Part shown: positions 52,326 through 61,324 of the stretch, piece by piece
Numbering within the stretch: position 1 is the stretch's first letter
Layout: each line of letters begins with the position of its first letter
Assembly (NCBI GenBank): GCA_965215315.1
Contig: CBDCDB010000008.1
Span: forward strand, 1,302,001 to 1,366,000
Length of the DNA: 64,000 nt
Source: Truepera sp965215315
GTDB taxonomy: Bacteria > Deinococcota > Deinococci > Deinococcales > Trueperaceae
Reading direction: 5' to 3'
Notes under the pieces: generated by a model
Told to the model about the DNA's origin: nothing
The model's input: the letters and a program-made list of their open reading frames with translations, nothing else
The model's database searches: none
Program-made: the position numbers and the translations under genes

Positions 52326-53162
52326 ATGACTTCTCCCCCTTTTCCTACTCGATACATCTTTCAGCGGCTTAGCCGCCAACCTAGCGGCGTCTATAGGTCC
52401 GCTAGTGACCTCAAGACCATCCTCGGCACCCTCCGCGGAGAAGGCCGAAACGCCCTTGTTGAGTTCGAGGACACCGGGGGAAAGCTCGGCCATCTGCTTT
52501 TGCAGGGTGGCCGTCTTGTCTATGCTCAGCATGGTAAGGATCAAGGCGACGCAGCTCTAACAGCGATGCAGGCACAAGTTGATCACAGCCGCTTGCGCCT
52601 GCTGCTCCTTGACGACGACCAAACAGCCCTCGCCTGCGCAGCTGTAGACGGCGTGCCCGGTCTAACCCGGGCACTTCGCGGCGCGAGCTACGACGAGCTG
52701 CTGAGCGAACTTGCACGCCAAGAATTTACCGGCGTCGTGGCGCTAGAGTATGGCCGTCAGTTTGTCATCTTGCGTTTCTACCAGGGTCGGCTAGCCGACC
52801 CTCAGACAACGAACGAGGTCCCGCGCGTTGTTCGCCTGACCCAGATCGCTTGGCAGGAGCGGGAACTTGGCGAGCTTCGCGGCATGAACTGGGCTCCGGC
52901 TCCCGTAACGCCCATACCGGTTGTGGAAGCCGATCCAGCACGGGTATGGGCGCTGTTTCAAGAAATTATAAACGCTCAGCTTGGCGAGCGCGCCCCACGG
53001 GTAGTTGCGACTACTCGTGCGTCTCTCCCTCACGCCCTTAGCGGTGGGCCTTTAAGTGTACAGCTTGCGCGTCAGGTCGAGCGGGTGGCGGGAAGCGCGA
53101 CGGCCCGTGACTTTCTCTCTCGCTGCGCGCCTGATACACCTCCTTGTGCTAAACCGCACTGA
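52326..53162 (+). CDS. DUF4388-like protein upstream of the rhodopsin
   Basis: 278 aa, no signal or membrane segment. Two tandem modules resemble DUF4388: LKTILGTLRGEGRNALVEFED ... GHLLLQGGRLVYAQHG and LLSELARQEFTGVVALEYG ... LRFYQGRLADPQ. DUF4388 domains are found in signalling and regulatory proteins of unknown mechanism. The rhodopsin gene starts 67 bp downstream in the same direction, so the two are probably co-transcribed. Assignment to DUF4388 is by pattern only. Confidence 0.65.
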   Translation: MTSPPFPTRYIFQRLSRQPSGVYRSASDLKTILGTLRGEGRNALVEFEDTGGKLGHLLLQGGRLVYAQHGKDQGDAALTAMQAQVDHSRLRLLLLDDDQTALACAAVDGVPGLTRALRGASYDELLSELARQEFTGVVALEYGRQFVILRFYQGRLADPQTTNEVPRVVRLTQIAWQERELGELRGMNWAPAPVTPIPVVEADPARVWALFQEIINAQLGERAPRVVATTRASLPHALSGGPLSVQLARQVERVAGSATARDFLSRCAPDTPPCAKPH

Positions 53163-53228
53163 CGTAGGGTGCGCGTAGAGTACGTCCCACCAATCAACTC
53201 AGTATCTGAAACCTCTAGGGAGAAAACA

Positions 53229-54056
53229 ATGAATGAAGTGAGTGCTCTAACGGTAGGCCAGTTTCAACTGGTCTTTAATATCTTAAACTTAACAGTTGCA
53301 GTCTTCGGCGGCTTTGCGCTGCTGTTTGCCCTCGCCAGCAGCACAGTAGCTCCTGCCTACCGTCTAGGCGTCGCGGTCATAACTGCGGTGTTCGCGGTCG
53401 CCGGCTACCACTACCTACGCATTCTTGAAAACTGGCGTTCTACCTTTGCATTTGCAGACGGGGTGTACCTGCCTAGCAGTCTGCCCTTTAATCACGTTTT
53501 GCGCTACGCAGACTGGATCGGTACCGTTCCCCTGATTCTGGCTGCGACGATGCTGGTTTTAGACCTCGGACGGCGTAAAACGACAAGCCTGGTAAGCCGC
53601 CTAGCAGCCGCGGCGGTCCTTATGATTGGGCTAGGTTACATCGGTGAACTCGAGCGCGCTGACATGGTGTTGCGTGGCGTCTGGGGTCTTGCTGGCATGC
53701 TCCCTTTTTTGTATATCGTCTGGGTGCTGTACGGCGAGATGTCGAGCGTACTCGCGTTCGAGTCGTCTCAGGTGCAGGGGCTCTTCCGCAATCTGCGCCT
53801 GCTGACCCTCTTGTCTTGGAGCTTTTACCCCATCGCCTACGCTTTGCCGATTTTTGGCCTGGGTGGTTCCGCCGCTGAGGTAGCGGTGCAAGCGGGCAAC
53901 TCAGTAGCCGACATCACCGCCAAGGTGGGGGTCGGGCTGCTGGTTCTCGCTTTGGCGCGCACGAAAAGCCACGAGGCCACCGCGCTCAGTGTGTCTGACA
54001 GCGCGTCCGAGGCTTCAAGCGTTCCACGAGTCCTGGCAAGCGTAGCGCACGACTAG
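53229..54056 (+). CDS. Microbial rhodopsin, xanthorhodopsin-like, with D-T-A motif
   Basis: 275 aa from ATG 53229 (GGGAG about 6 nt upstream). Seven hydrophobic helices. Helix B has GYHYLRILENW (His61, partner of the counterion in xanthorhodopsins) and the B-C loop ADGVYLPSSLPFN. Helix C is RYADWIGTVPLILAATML: Asp95 (counterion), Thr99 and Ala106 at the positions of BR Asp85, Thr89 and Asp96. Helix G NSVADITAKVGVG carries Asp228 and the retinal Schiff-base Lys232. The family pumps protons outward; the carboxylic donor (Glu in proteorhodopsin) is missing, so the photocycle may be slow or the role may differ. No blh or carotenoid gene is in the window. Confidence 0.9.
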   Translation: MNEVSALTVGQFQLVFNILNLTVAVFGGFALLFALASSTVAPAYRLGVAVITAVFAVAGYHYLRILENWRSTFAFADGVYLPSSLPFNHVLRYADWIGTVPLILAATMLVLDLGRRKTTSLVSRLAAAAVLMIGLGYIGELERADMVLRGVWGLAGMLPFLYIVWVLYGEMSSVLAFESSQVQGLFRNLRLLTLLSWSFYPIAYALPIFGLGGSAAEVAVQAGNSVADITAKVGVGLLVLALARTKSHEATALSVSDSASEASSVPRVLASVAHD

Positions 54057-55021
54057 ACATCACAGCTCAGAGAGCAAGTCGGAAAGTGCTGGCAATTTTC
54101 ATAATCACACTTCAGGCCGACCAGTAACACCTATTTGCTCTTCGAAAAACTCTAGGTTTGGAGCCGAACGCCGCTAGGAACAGCCGATTATGGTTCTTGT
54201 AGCGATAGACCACTTCAGCTGCCTTCAATAAAAGCTTTAAGTTCCGAGTGAACCTCGTCACAGGAGTATTTTTTGGCCTCGAGTGCTACTCAAACTATGA
54301 CTGCGTGAGCGCATTCACCTTACTTTCAACCTGCTCGACAAGGCTTGCTCTCGCGATTGAAAACTTTGCGCCCAAGAGACTGTTGCATTCAAGGTATGTA
54401 ACGCAACTTTTCAAACCTTGTTGGAAAAGCATTTTCTCTGCTTTTGCTCTATCAGAATTACCTGAAAAAAATGCTAAGACGGAACAGTCCCTTCCAAAGC
54501 CGCTGAGTCTATTTAAGATGTAGTCCTTTCACTTATCGCTACTTTTTCGTTTAACTAATGAATTGCCCCACAGCCTGAAGTGAGGACTAATGCGGTAGTT
54601 GAGATGGGATGAGGGGACCCCCTTTCCTAACTGAGTACGCTCAGGTGAAGGCGCGTGTCGCCTAGAAATGGGAGTAGGGGTTGTCCACTGATTGGACAAA
54701 AAAGTAACGGTAAGCAAAAAACTTGCGTCCTCAACGGGTTTGGTCAGCTTGGCACCAGCTGTCTCAGCTTGAACTTTTTTTGGTACAGTTCTAATGAAGT
54801 AACGGTAGAGAGCGCGTGCCTGACGAAGACATGGGAACAATACCAAACACCATAAACGGGACAGTTACCCTTAGCGCAAGTGTTTTTTCTGATCAGGGAA
54901 CTGCCCCATCTCGGCATGACGGTGTATTTTGAAAATCCCAACAGCACCAGGAAACGCAGACGGTCATATACTTGCGGTGTGCTTTTATGCCACCCATGTA
55001 CGCGGCTTGATTGGAAATTTA
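54057..55021. other. Gene-poor stretch with an IS110-type leader copy
   Basis: Open frames here (e.g. 54248-54523) look non-coding. The stretch holds the solo leader (54587-54680) and a small hairpin TTGTCCA-CTGA-TGGACAA-like element near 54680-54700 followed by A5. Confidence 0.55.
54587..54680 (+). ncRNA. Solo copy of the IS110 noncoding leader (possible bridge-RNA relic)
   Basis: About 90 bp closely resembling 56092-56187 directly upstream of the IS110 transposase. Shared blocks: GAGATGGGATGAGG, ACCCCCT, GTACGCTCAG, TCGCCTAGAAA, GGGAGTA. The stem AGGCG/CGCCT is identical while its 5-base loop differs (CGTGT here, GCAGT there). No transposase follows. Confidence 0.6.
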
Positions 55022-55891
55022 GTGCGTGACGCCGAGACGATGATGGCACTCATAACAGACGTCGCCAACGCCGATGAGCGCATCCGCGCCGCCGTCCTCA
55101 GCGGCTCGCGCACCAACCCCAGCGTCTCGCAGGATCCCTTCCAAGACTTCGATGTCGTGTACGTCGTGACGGACGTGGCCCCCTTCGTAGCCGACCCTTC
55201 GTGGATCAACCGTTTCGGCGAGCGCATAATCTTCCAGACGCCTGACGCGATGGGCAGCCCGCAGCCTGAAGAGAAAGATACCTTCTCGTACCTGATGCAG
55301 TTCGCGGACGGCAGCCGCATCGACCCCACCTTTGCCCCCGCCGCTCGCATCGATCCGCTCATGTTCGACAGCCTGAGCGTGCCGCTACTTGATAAGGACG
55401 ACCTGCTACCGCCCCTGTCCCCGCCGAGCGATCGCGACTACCTGCCCGAAGTGCCGACTGCCAAGGCGTTCGAGGACTGCTGCAATGAGTTCTGGTGGGT
55501 ATGCCCGTACGTTGCTAAAGGCCTCTGGCGTTCGCAGATTGTATACGCTAGGTACTGTCACGACACATTCATTCGCCCGCAGCTTATGGCGATGCTGACG
55601 TGGTACGTGGGTGTGCATACCGACTTCTCCCACAATACGGTCGCGTTCGGTAAATACCTGCCTTGTGAACTCGAGCCCGAACTGCGGAGCCTGCTGCTCG
55701 CGATCTACGCGGATGCTGACGAAGCGCACAACTGGGACGCCCTGATGGCGACCTGCGCCCTGTTCCGGCCTATAACAACACAGGTGGCGCGGCATTTCGG
55801 CTTCGCCTACCTACACGGTGACGACCAGCGCGTGAGCGCTCACCTTTTATACGTTCGGGCGCTGCCTAAAAGCGCGTCGCGCATCTACTGA
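55022..55891 (+). CDS. Aminoglycoside 6-adenylyltransferase-like protein (ANT(6) family)
   Basis: 289 aa from GTG 55022, matching family length and the typical opening before MMALITDVANADERIRAAVLSGSRTNP. The nucleotidyltransferase site is GSRTNP ... DFDVVYVV. Also WINRFGERIIFQTPD, QFADGSRIDPTF and FWWVCPYVAKGLWRSQIVYA. The family transfers AMP to O-6 of streptomycin; resistance is not proven by sequence. It sits between IS-related sequences, suggesting mobile origin. The frame extends to 54929 but the added residues are not typical. Confidence 0.82.
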   Translation: MRDAETMMALITDVANADERIRAAVLSGSRTNPSVSQDPFQDFDVVYVVTDVAPFVADPSWINRFGERIIFQTPDAMGSPQPEEKDTFSYLMQFADGSRIDPTFAPAARIDPLMFDSLSVPLLDKDDLLPPLSPPSDRDYLPEVPTAKAFEDCCNEFWWVCPYVAKGLWRSQIVYARYCHDTFIRPQLMAMLTWYVGVHTDFSHNTVAFGKYLPCELEPELRSLLLAIYADADEAHNWDALMATCALFRPITTQVARHFGFAYLHGDDQRVSAHLLYVRALPKSASRIY

Positions 55892-56091
55892 GTGGAGCTG
55901 CCTAGCGCGAACCCCCGAGCGACTTGGGGTGAGGCCGAGTTGCTGCGATAGGTTGCTCGGTATTCGGTGTAGGTGAAGCAAGTGCCGGTTCTCTTCCAAG
56001 ATTCGCGAGGCGGCCCTTCTCTTTATAGGCAGCAAGCGCTACCGAGGCTTTAGTAAACAGCCCGACTCACACAAGACGAACAGTTCGCTCG

Positions 56092-56187
56092 AACCATTAT
56101 GCAGTAATCGAGATGGGATGAGGAGACCCCCTATCTAATGTAAGTACGCTCAGTTAGAGGCGGCAGTCGCCTAGAAAGGGGAGTAAC
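56092..56187 (+). ncRNA. IS110 leader, candidate bridge RNA region
   Basis: Contains the stem AGGCG (56158-56162) / CGCCT (56168-56172) with loop GCAGT and the blocks shared with 54587-54680. It lies between the element end and ATG 56189. Confidence 0.5.
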
Positions 56188-56188
56188 G

Positions 56189-57245
56189 ATGAAACACAAG
56201 CAGATCGTCGGTTTAGATTTAGGAGACAAGTTCTCGTACGCCTGCGTGTTCGACGCCAACACCGGCGAGGTCATTAAAGAAAAGCGGGTCGCTACTAGGG
56301 CAAGCTGTCTAGAGACGTTCTTCGCGAGTCAGCCCGCCACGCTCATCACCATCGAAACTGGGACGCACTCTCCTTGGATCAGCCGCCTTTTGGAGAGTTT
56401 TGGTCACGAAGTGCTAGTCGCTAATGCTCGCAAAGTGCGGCTGGTCTACGGTGGCGACCGGAAGAGCGACAAGCTAGACGCACAAAAGCTGGCAAGACTG
56501 GCCCGCTTCGACCCAAAGCTGCTTTCACCCATCTAGCACCGCAGCAGGGACGCGCAAGCGCATCTAGCGCTGATCCGCTCCCGCGACGCGCTGGTCGGCA
56601 GCCGCATCGGGCTCGTCAATCATGTCCGGGGCAGCGTCAAAGCCTTCGGCGCGCGGTTGCCGGTGTGCAGCACGCGCACCTTCGCCAGAAAAGCTCGCGC
56701 CGTCGTTCCGGAAGCGCTGCTGGCAGCACTTGAACCGGTGTTGACTATCATCGAGAAGGTGAGCGAGCAGATTTCGGTGATGGAGAAGCGCATCAAGGTC
56801 TTGGGGAAGGAAACCTACCCGGAAACAAACGTACTACGTCAAGTCACCGGCGTGGGTGCCATCACCTCGCTCACCTTCGTGTTGACCCTTGAGAACCCGT
56901 CGCGGTTTAGGAAGAGCCAAGACGTCGGCGCGTTCTTAGGCTTGACCCCAGGGCAGAAGCAGTCCGGGGATAGGGATGTAAAGCTGCGCATCAGTAAACG
57001 GGGCGACGAGGGCTTACGGCGACTGCTTGTTCAATCCGCGCACTACCTGCTCGGCCCCTTCGGGCCAGACTGCGACCTCAGGCGGCACGGTGACCCTACG
57101 AGGCCGGTGGCGGTGGGTTTGCGAAGCAGCGCGCTATCGTCGCGGTTGCTCGTAAGCTGGCGGTGCTGCTCACCGCCTCTGGCTTACCCAGGAAGTCTAC
57201 GAACCGCTACGCAACGCCGACAAGGCGTTAGCAAAAGCCGCTTAG
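56189..57245 (+). pseudogene. IS110 transposase (DEDD plus Tnp20), disrupted
   Basis: N-terminal DEDD domain: IVGLDLGDKFSYACVFDA, TIETGTHSPWISRLLE, GDRKSDKLDAQKLARLA. An in-frame TAG at 56534-56536 interrupts LLSPI / HRSRDAQAHLALIRSRD. The Tnp20 domain follows in the same frame: LRQVTGVGAITSLTFVLTLE, SQDVGAFLGLTPGQKQSGDR with the catalytic Ser. After about 57075 the frame is lost; the natural end VYEPLRNADKALAKAA lies in another frame, stopping at 57245. Stop plus one or more frameshifts: inactive. Confidence 0.85.
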
Positions 57246-57470
57246 ACGGGTACTTAAAACCGATACCGTCGGCCACACGCTGTTTTAGAAGTGGTTCACG
57301 CCCTAGTCGGGTGACTGCGGCAATGCGCTTGGCTTTACAAGCCGATGTTGAGATAGCAGCACCCACCAGCCGGACCCCAGCCTGCACCTTACCGAGTGCG
57401 TATGGAAGCGTGGCAAGAAACCTCTTCACCTTTATGACTTCACTACGGGGGCTTGACAACTCGGGTCTCC

Positions 57471-58576
57471 TCATGGAAGCGTAAAGCCGGGCGAGTTTGG
57501 TACGGGCGTGAGTGGTGGAGAAACACCAATTGACTGTAGCTCGTCTTTGGTTGCGCTCAGCCTGCCAGGGGTTGACGCGCGTCCTGAGCTAGACATATCG
57601 GGAAGGCGTCCCTTTAGTGCCTGTCGCGAGAGCACCGACCACTCAATCTCAGCCATGTTGAGCCACGAACCGTGCTTAGGGGTGTAGTGAAACTCAAGCT
57701 TTCGGGTCAAACGCCTAGCTTCGTCAGCCGAGCAGGTTTGGTAGAGCGCCGCCGGGGTATGAGTATTGAGGTTATCAAGCACAACGCCGATAGCGTCAGC
57801 GTCGGGATAGCGAGCGACGAGCTGCTGCAGCTCTTGAGCGAAGTCCTGCGCGGTGCGGCGTTCTCTTACCTTGACAACGCGCTGACCTACAGCGGGTTCA
57901 AAACCGATGAACAGCGAGCAGTGCCCTCGGCGCTCGTACTCGTAGTCTTGGCGTTTGGGTTTACCCGGCTCAGTGGGTAGAGGTTCCTTAACTTCAGCCA
58001 GGAGTTGACAGGGCAACTCGTCGAAACACACGACCGGACGCTTCGGGTCGTGTGTTTCGGCGTAGAGGTCTAAAACGTCTTCCATCCGCCACACGAAATC
58101 AGCCGTTACCTTGGCGCTGCACCATTGTTTGGTCTGCCACGGTTTGAGCGCGTTTTTTTCAGCGTTCTGCGCACCGTCTCATCGCTGATGGCGTCCACAA
58201 CCTTCAACTCGACGAGCTTGTCGGCCAACAGTTGCATGGTCCAGCTTTCCCGGTCGTCAGGTTGGCTACACGCTAGGGCGACCAGCAGCGCTTCTTGCTT
58301 GCCGTCCAGTTTTGGCTTACCTCCTGGTCGAGGTTTGTCGTAAAGGGTCGCTGCCAACCCCCCCGAGGCAAAGCGTTTCCTGAGCTGATACACCGTCTGT
58401 GCCTTGAGGTGCAGCGCTCCCGCCACGTCCTTGTCCTGTTGGTCTTTAGCCGCCAGCAGCAGCGCGTGTGCCCGCCGAATCACTCGGGCTGAATGGTGGT
58501 CTGCGTTGACAAAGTGACGTAGCTGCTCTCGCTGCTGTTCGTTTAGTTCTACACGGTATTGTTTCGATCTTGGCAT
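57471..58576 (-). pseudogene. IS630-family transposase, decayed (second type)
   Basis: From ATG 58576: MPRSKQYRVELNEQQREQL and the HTH LHLKAQTVYQLRKRFASGG. At the A7 run (T7 at 58153-58159) a -1 shift leads to VVCFDELPCQLLAEVKEP (first Asp), GVVLDNLNTHTPAAL (second Asp) and HGSWLNMAEIEWSVLSRQAL (Glu). Near 57565 another shift separates the usual C-terminus VNPWQAERNQRRATVNW. The A7 shift could be programmed; the second is a lesion. Sequence differs from the element at 17.9 kb. Confidence 0.8.
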
Positions 58577-58839
58577 CCTTGACCATATTCTTGTTATCCG
58601 CTGTGGTCTAGTACTAGTCCTAAGGATAAGTGTCCGGAAGCTGTTGCAGCTGCAAGCTTCGGCTGTGAGCTTACTCACAGCTAAAAGTGGGGCAAACACC
58701 CGGCATCTATGACAAGTTCTGTAAATTTTACAAAAGCAGCGTAAAGCGTAAGAAAAGCGCATCAGAACAGACATTGTGAGCTTTTATCAACAGGCAAGAC
58801 CTACCTCGGAAGTTCATAACAGCCTCTAACTGGGCTACG

Positions 58840-59878
58840 CCGGGGCGAGGTTCCGGAAACGCGCATGGTCGTCAACGATGACGGCGAAGATCACGCCTGG
58901 ACGCGGCGGGTGCTCGAGCTGGCCTTTACCGGGGCGAGGGTGCGGGCGCTCATACCGCTCATGCAGAGGCGGGCGGACGAGTTGATTGATGCGTTCGGGG
59001 ATGGCTCTAACCGCATTGACCTCGTAGCCGACTACGCAGCACCTTTTGTCAGGACTGTCGTGGACGAGGTGATGGGGTTGTCGTTTGCCGACGCCGCGCA
59101 GATTCAAGCCTGGTCGGACTGTCAGATTTTGTTGTCGAATCCGCTCGCGCCCGCCCATGCCCGCGCCGAAGCCGCCAAGCAGCTCGGGGACTACACCCGT
59201 TACATGCAAACGCTGACCGACGAGCGCCGTCAGGAGCGCCGCAGCGACCTGATGTCGGATTTGACGACCTGTCCGGACTTTCTGATAACCGCGTTCACAG
59301 CATCATTCGCGGGGTTCGTATCGCTGGCTTCGACACCACCCGTGACGCGGTTACGTCTACGGCCCTCGCCATGCTGCAGCATCATAAGGTGCAGGAGCGG
59401 GTCACGGCAGACCCGGCCCGGAGCGTGACCAAGCTGTCGCAAGAGGTTTTACGGCGGGACGCGCCGCACCGTGGTCTCTTCCGGCTAGTCACGCAAGATA
59501 CTGAGCTGGGCGGCACGGCCCTGGTCAAGGGAGTATGCTCCTGCTGCTGTTCGGCTCCGGCAACCGCGACGAGGCTATCTTTGCTGAACCCGACAAGCTC
59601 GAGCTAGGCCGCCCCAACGCACACAAACATCTGGCATTTAGCCGAGGGTTGCACGTCTGTCCGTGTGAACCGATGGCTCGGGCTGAAATCCGGGTTGCCC
59701 TCGAGACCCTGTCAAACGGGTACGCGGTCTTCGGCTCGCCCCCGACTACGCGCCGACCTACATTGCAAGCTACCTGTTTCGCGGCCTCGAGCGCCTCGAC
59801 GTTACTTGGGACAGTATCGTTCCAGCAGCCGGAGACGATAAAAATCAGGCTGCGGCGACGTGTCCGGTAGATCATTAG
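58840..59878 (+). pseudogene. Cytochrome P450, heavily frameshifted
   Basis: Pieces in successive frames: VVNDDGEDHAWTRRVLELAF near 58865; I-helix IAGFDTTRDAVTSTALAML near 59330; ExxR region LSQEVLRRDAPHRGLFRL near 59430; FGSGNRDEAIFAEPDKLELG near 59550; heme-Cys region HLAFSRGLHVCPCEPMAR near 59650; C-terminus ending CPVDH at 59878. At least three frame changes and a missing N-terminal ~80 residues. It cannot make a P450. Confidence 0.82.
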
Positions 59879-59959
59879 AACTCGCGCAGGTTGATTGGAA
59901 AAAGCTACGGGCGAGGACGCCGTAAAAGGTTAGGAGTCAAGACCGGCTAGACAGGATAG

Positions 59960-60499
59960 TCAGACCCGTTCTAATTTTGTCCACGGTTCCGGGGGTAGCT
60001 CGAGCCTAACCTCAGCCCCCGGTTCTATAGTGCCGCCTGTTAAAACGACGCTCATGATTCCGGCTTTACGGAACAGGGTGCCCTCTGCGTCACGGTCTAG
60101 AACAGCTTTTAGCAAACCGTTTTGAAACCCGTCTAGTTGCAAACACGGGTTGCGGAGCCCCGTAACTTCTAAAATGACTTCAGCGCCGATAAATAGTCGC
60201 GTTCCAGTCGGCAACGCCAAGAGGTAAAGGCCCCGAGTTGTAAGATTTTCTCCGAGCTGCCCCGCTTTTACCGTAAATCCCCCGAGCGCTAACGTCTTGA
60301 AAAGTTCTTCATGAATGAGATGGACTTGCCGCAAGTTAGGCTGGGTAGGGTCGGCGCGGATACGTGAGAGGTGCTGCACAGTTTTGCCCGCATGAGTGTC
60401 GTTAGCGACGCCGTACCCCGGAATCAGGGAAATAGAGGCGACGGGCAATTTATGAAAACCGTGCGCCTCACTAAAACTAACTGCTGAGACCTGATACAC
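59960..60499 (-). CDS. MOSC-domain protein
   Basis: 179 aa from GTG 60499. The MOSC pattern is visible: GYGVANDTHAGKTVQHLSRIR, VKAGQLGENLTTRGLYLLALPTGTRL and EVTGLRNPCLQLDGFQNGLL, which holds the conserved Cys. MOSC domains act with molybdenum cofactor, in sulfur transfer or N-hydroxylated base reduction. It is 14 bp after the metallophosphoesterase gene and probably co-transcribed. Confidence 0.87.
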   Translation of the reverse strand: MYQVSAVSFSEAHGFHKLPVASISLIPGYGVANDTHAGKTVQHLSRIRADPTQPNLRQVHLIHEELFKTLALGGFTVKAGQLGENLTTRGLYLLALPTGTRLFIGAEVILEVTGLRNPCLQLDGFQNGLLKAVLDRDAEGTLFRKAGIMSVVLTGGTIEPGAEVRLELPPEPWTKLERV

Positions 60500-60513
60500 C
60501 TTAAAAGTCCGGC

Positions 60514-61290
60514 TTAAAAGACTTTGATTTCAGCGTGCAAATCGCCACCGACAAGCTGAAGCTCTAAGTACTGCCGCTTCGAGAGTGCGTCGATCATCGC
60601 AAACAAGTTGACCTTATCGAGCAGGATGCCCTCAGGCATAACCGTGTGCCCGTAGACGCCAAACCGGTAGCCTGACTGCTGCGCCAGTTCAGGTTTGTCG
60701 CGCCACCACCCTTTAGTGTCAGGGTCGTGATAAAAAAAATCGTCGTAGTGCTGCATCCCCGGCAGCGGCCCGGCGTGGGCGAACTGAATATTGCCGACGA
60801 TTTTTTGCCGAGGAAAACTCGCCATCCACGCGCTTAAATCGTCGGGGAGGGGAAAACCGCCCTTGGCCGGGTCGAACTCGTTATGCTCTAAACCGCCCCG
60901 CATTGACAGCGTATAGTTGTGCGTCAGGGCCGCCTCATCGTGGTTACCCAAAATCACACTGACGCAGCCGCCAGCACGCTCCATATAGTCCTTGAAGCGG
61001 TAGAGTTCGCGGATTTGTGCTTTCGCCGCTCGCCGGAGCTGTTTCGCGTCGCCCGAGTCGAAGGCTTCAGCGCCGACTGCATAAGCGTAGCTCACGGCGT
61101 CTTTGTAATGCACCAGATCGCCGATTAAAACGATTTCGGCGTCGCCTTCTAAAACCGGGGCGGTCAGCTCACCGACGTCGCTCGCCATACCTGCCGCCCG
61201 GAGCGCACCCCACAACTCGGCCCACTGCCCGTGAACATCCCCGAACGCGAGAATTTTACGGGTTCCCGATACGACCTCGGGCGTCGTCAC
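60514..61290 (-). CDS. Calcineurin-like metallophosphoesterase
   Basis: 258 aa from GTG 61290, 35 bp after the DdrA-like gene; the frame to 61608 lies within that gene. Metal-binding blocks: FGDVHGQWAELWGAL (DxH), VLIGDLVHYKD (GDxxx), ILGNHDEAA (GNHD/E) and YGHTVMPEG (GH). Resembles serine/threonine protein phosphatases and ApaH-type dinucleotidases. Co-location with a DNA-repair-like gene may be coincidental. Confidence 0.87.
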   Translation of the reverse strand: MTTPEVVSGTRKILAFGDVHGQWAELWGALRAAGMASDVGELTAPVLEGDAEIVLIGDLVHYKDAVSYAYAVGAEAFDSGDAKQLRRAAKAQIRELYRFKDYMERAGGCVSVILGNHDEAALTHNYTLSMRGGLEHNEFDPAKGGFPLPDDLSAWMASFPRQKIVGNIQFAHAGPLPGMQHYDDFFYHDPDTKGWWRDKPELAQQSGYRFGVYGHTVMPEGILLDKVNLFAMIDALSKRQYLELQLVGGDLHAEIKVF

Positions 61291-61324
61291 TGCCGCACCT
61301 TTAGGTTCATGGTGCCGACTAGGT

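Larger units (their letters stand above)
56090..57250 (+). mobile_element. IS110-family element, decayed
   Basis: Includes a ~95-bp noncoding leader (56092-56187) and a transposase with several lesions. No terminal inverted repeats are expected for this family; ends are approximate. IS110 elements are known to encode a bridge RNA in their noncoding end that guides DEDD recombinases to target and donor DNA. Confidence 0.7.

Noticed and set aside
54248..54523. 91-aa open frame
   Set aside because: No ribosome-binding site, promoter or family resemblance, and its codon use differs from real genes nearby.
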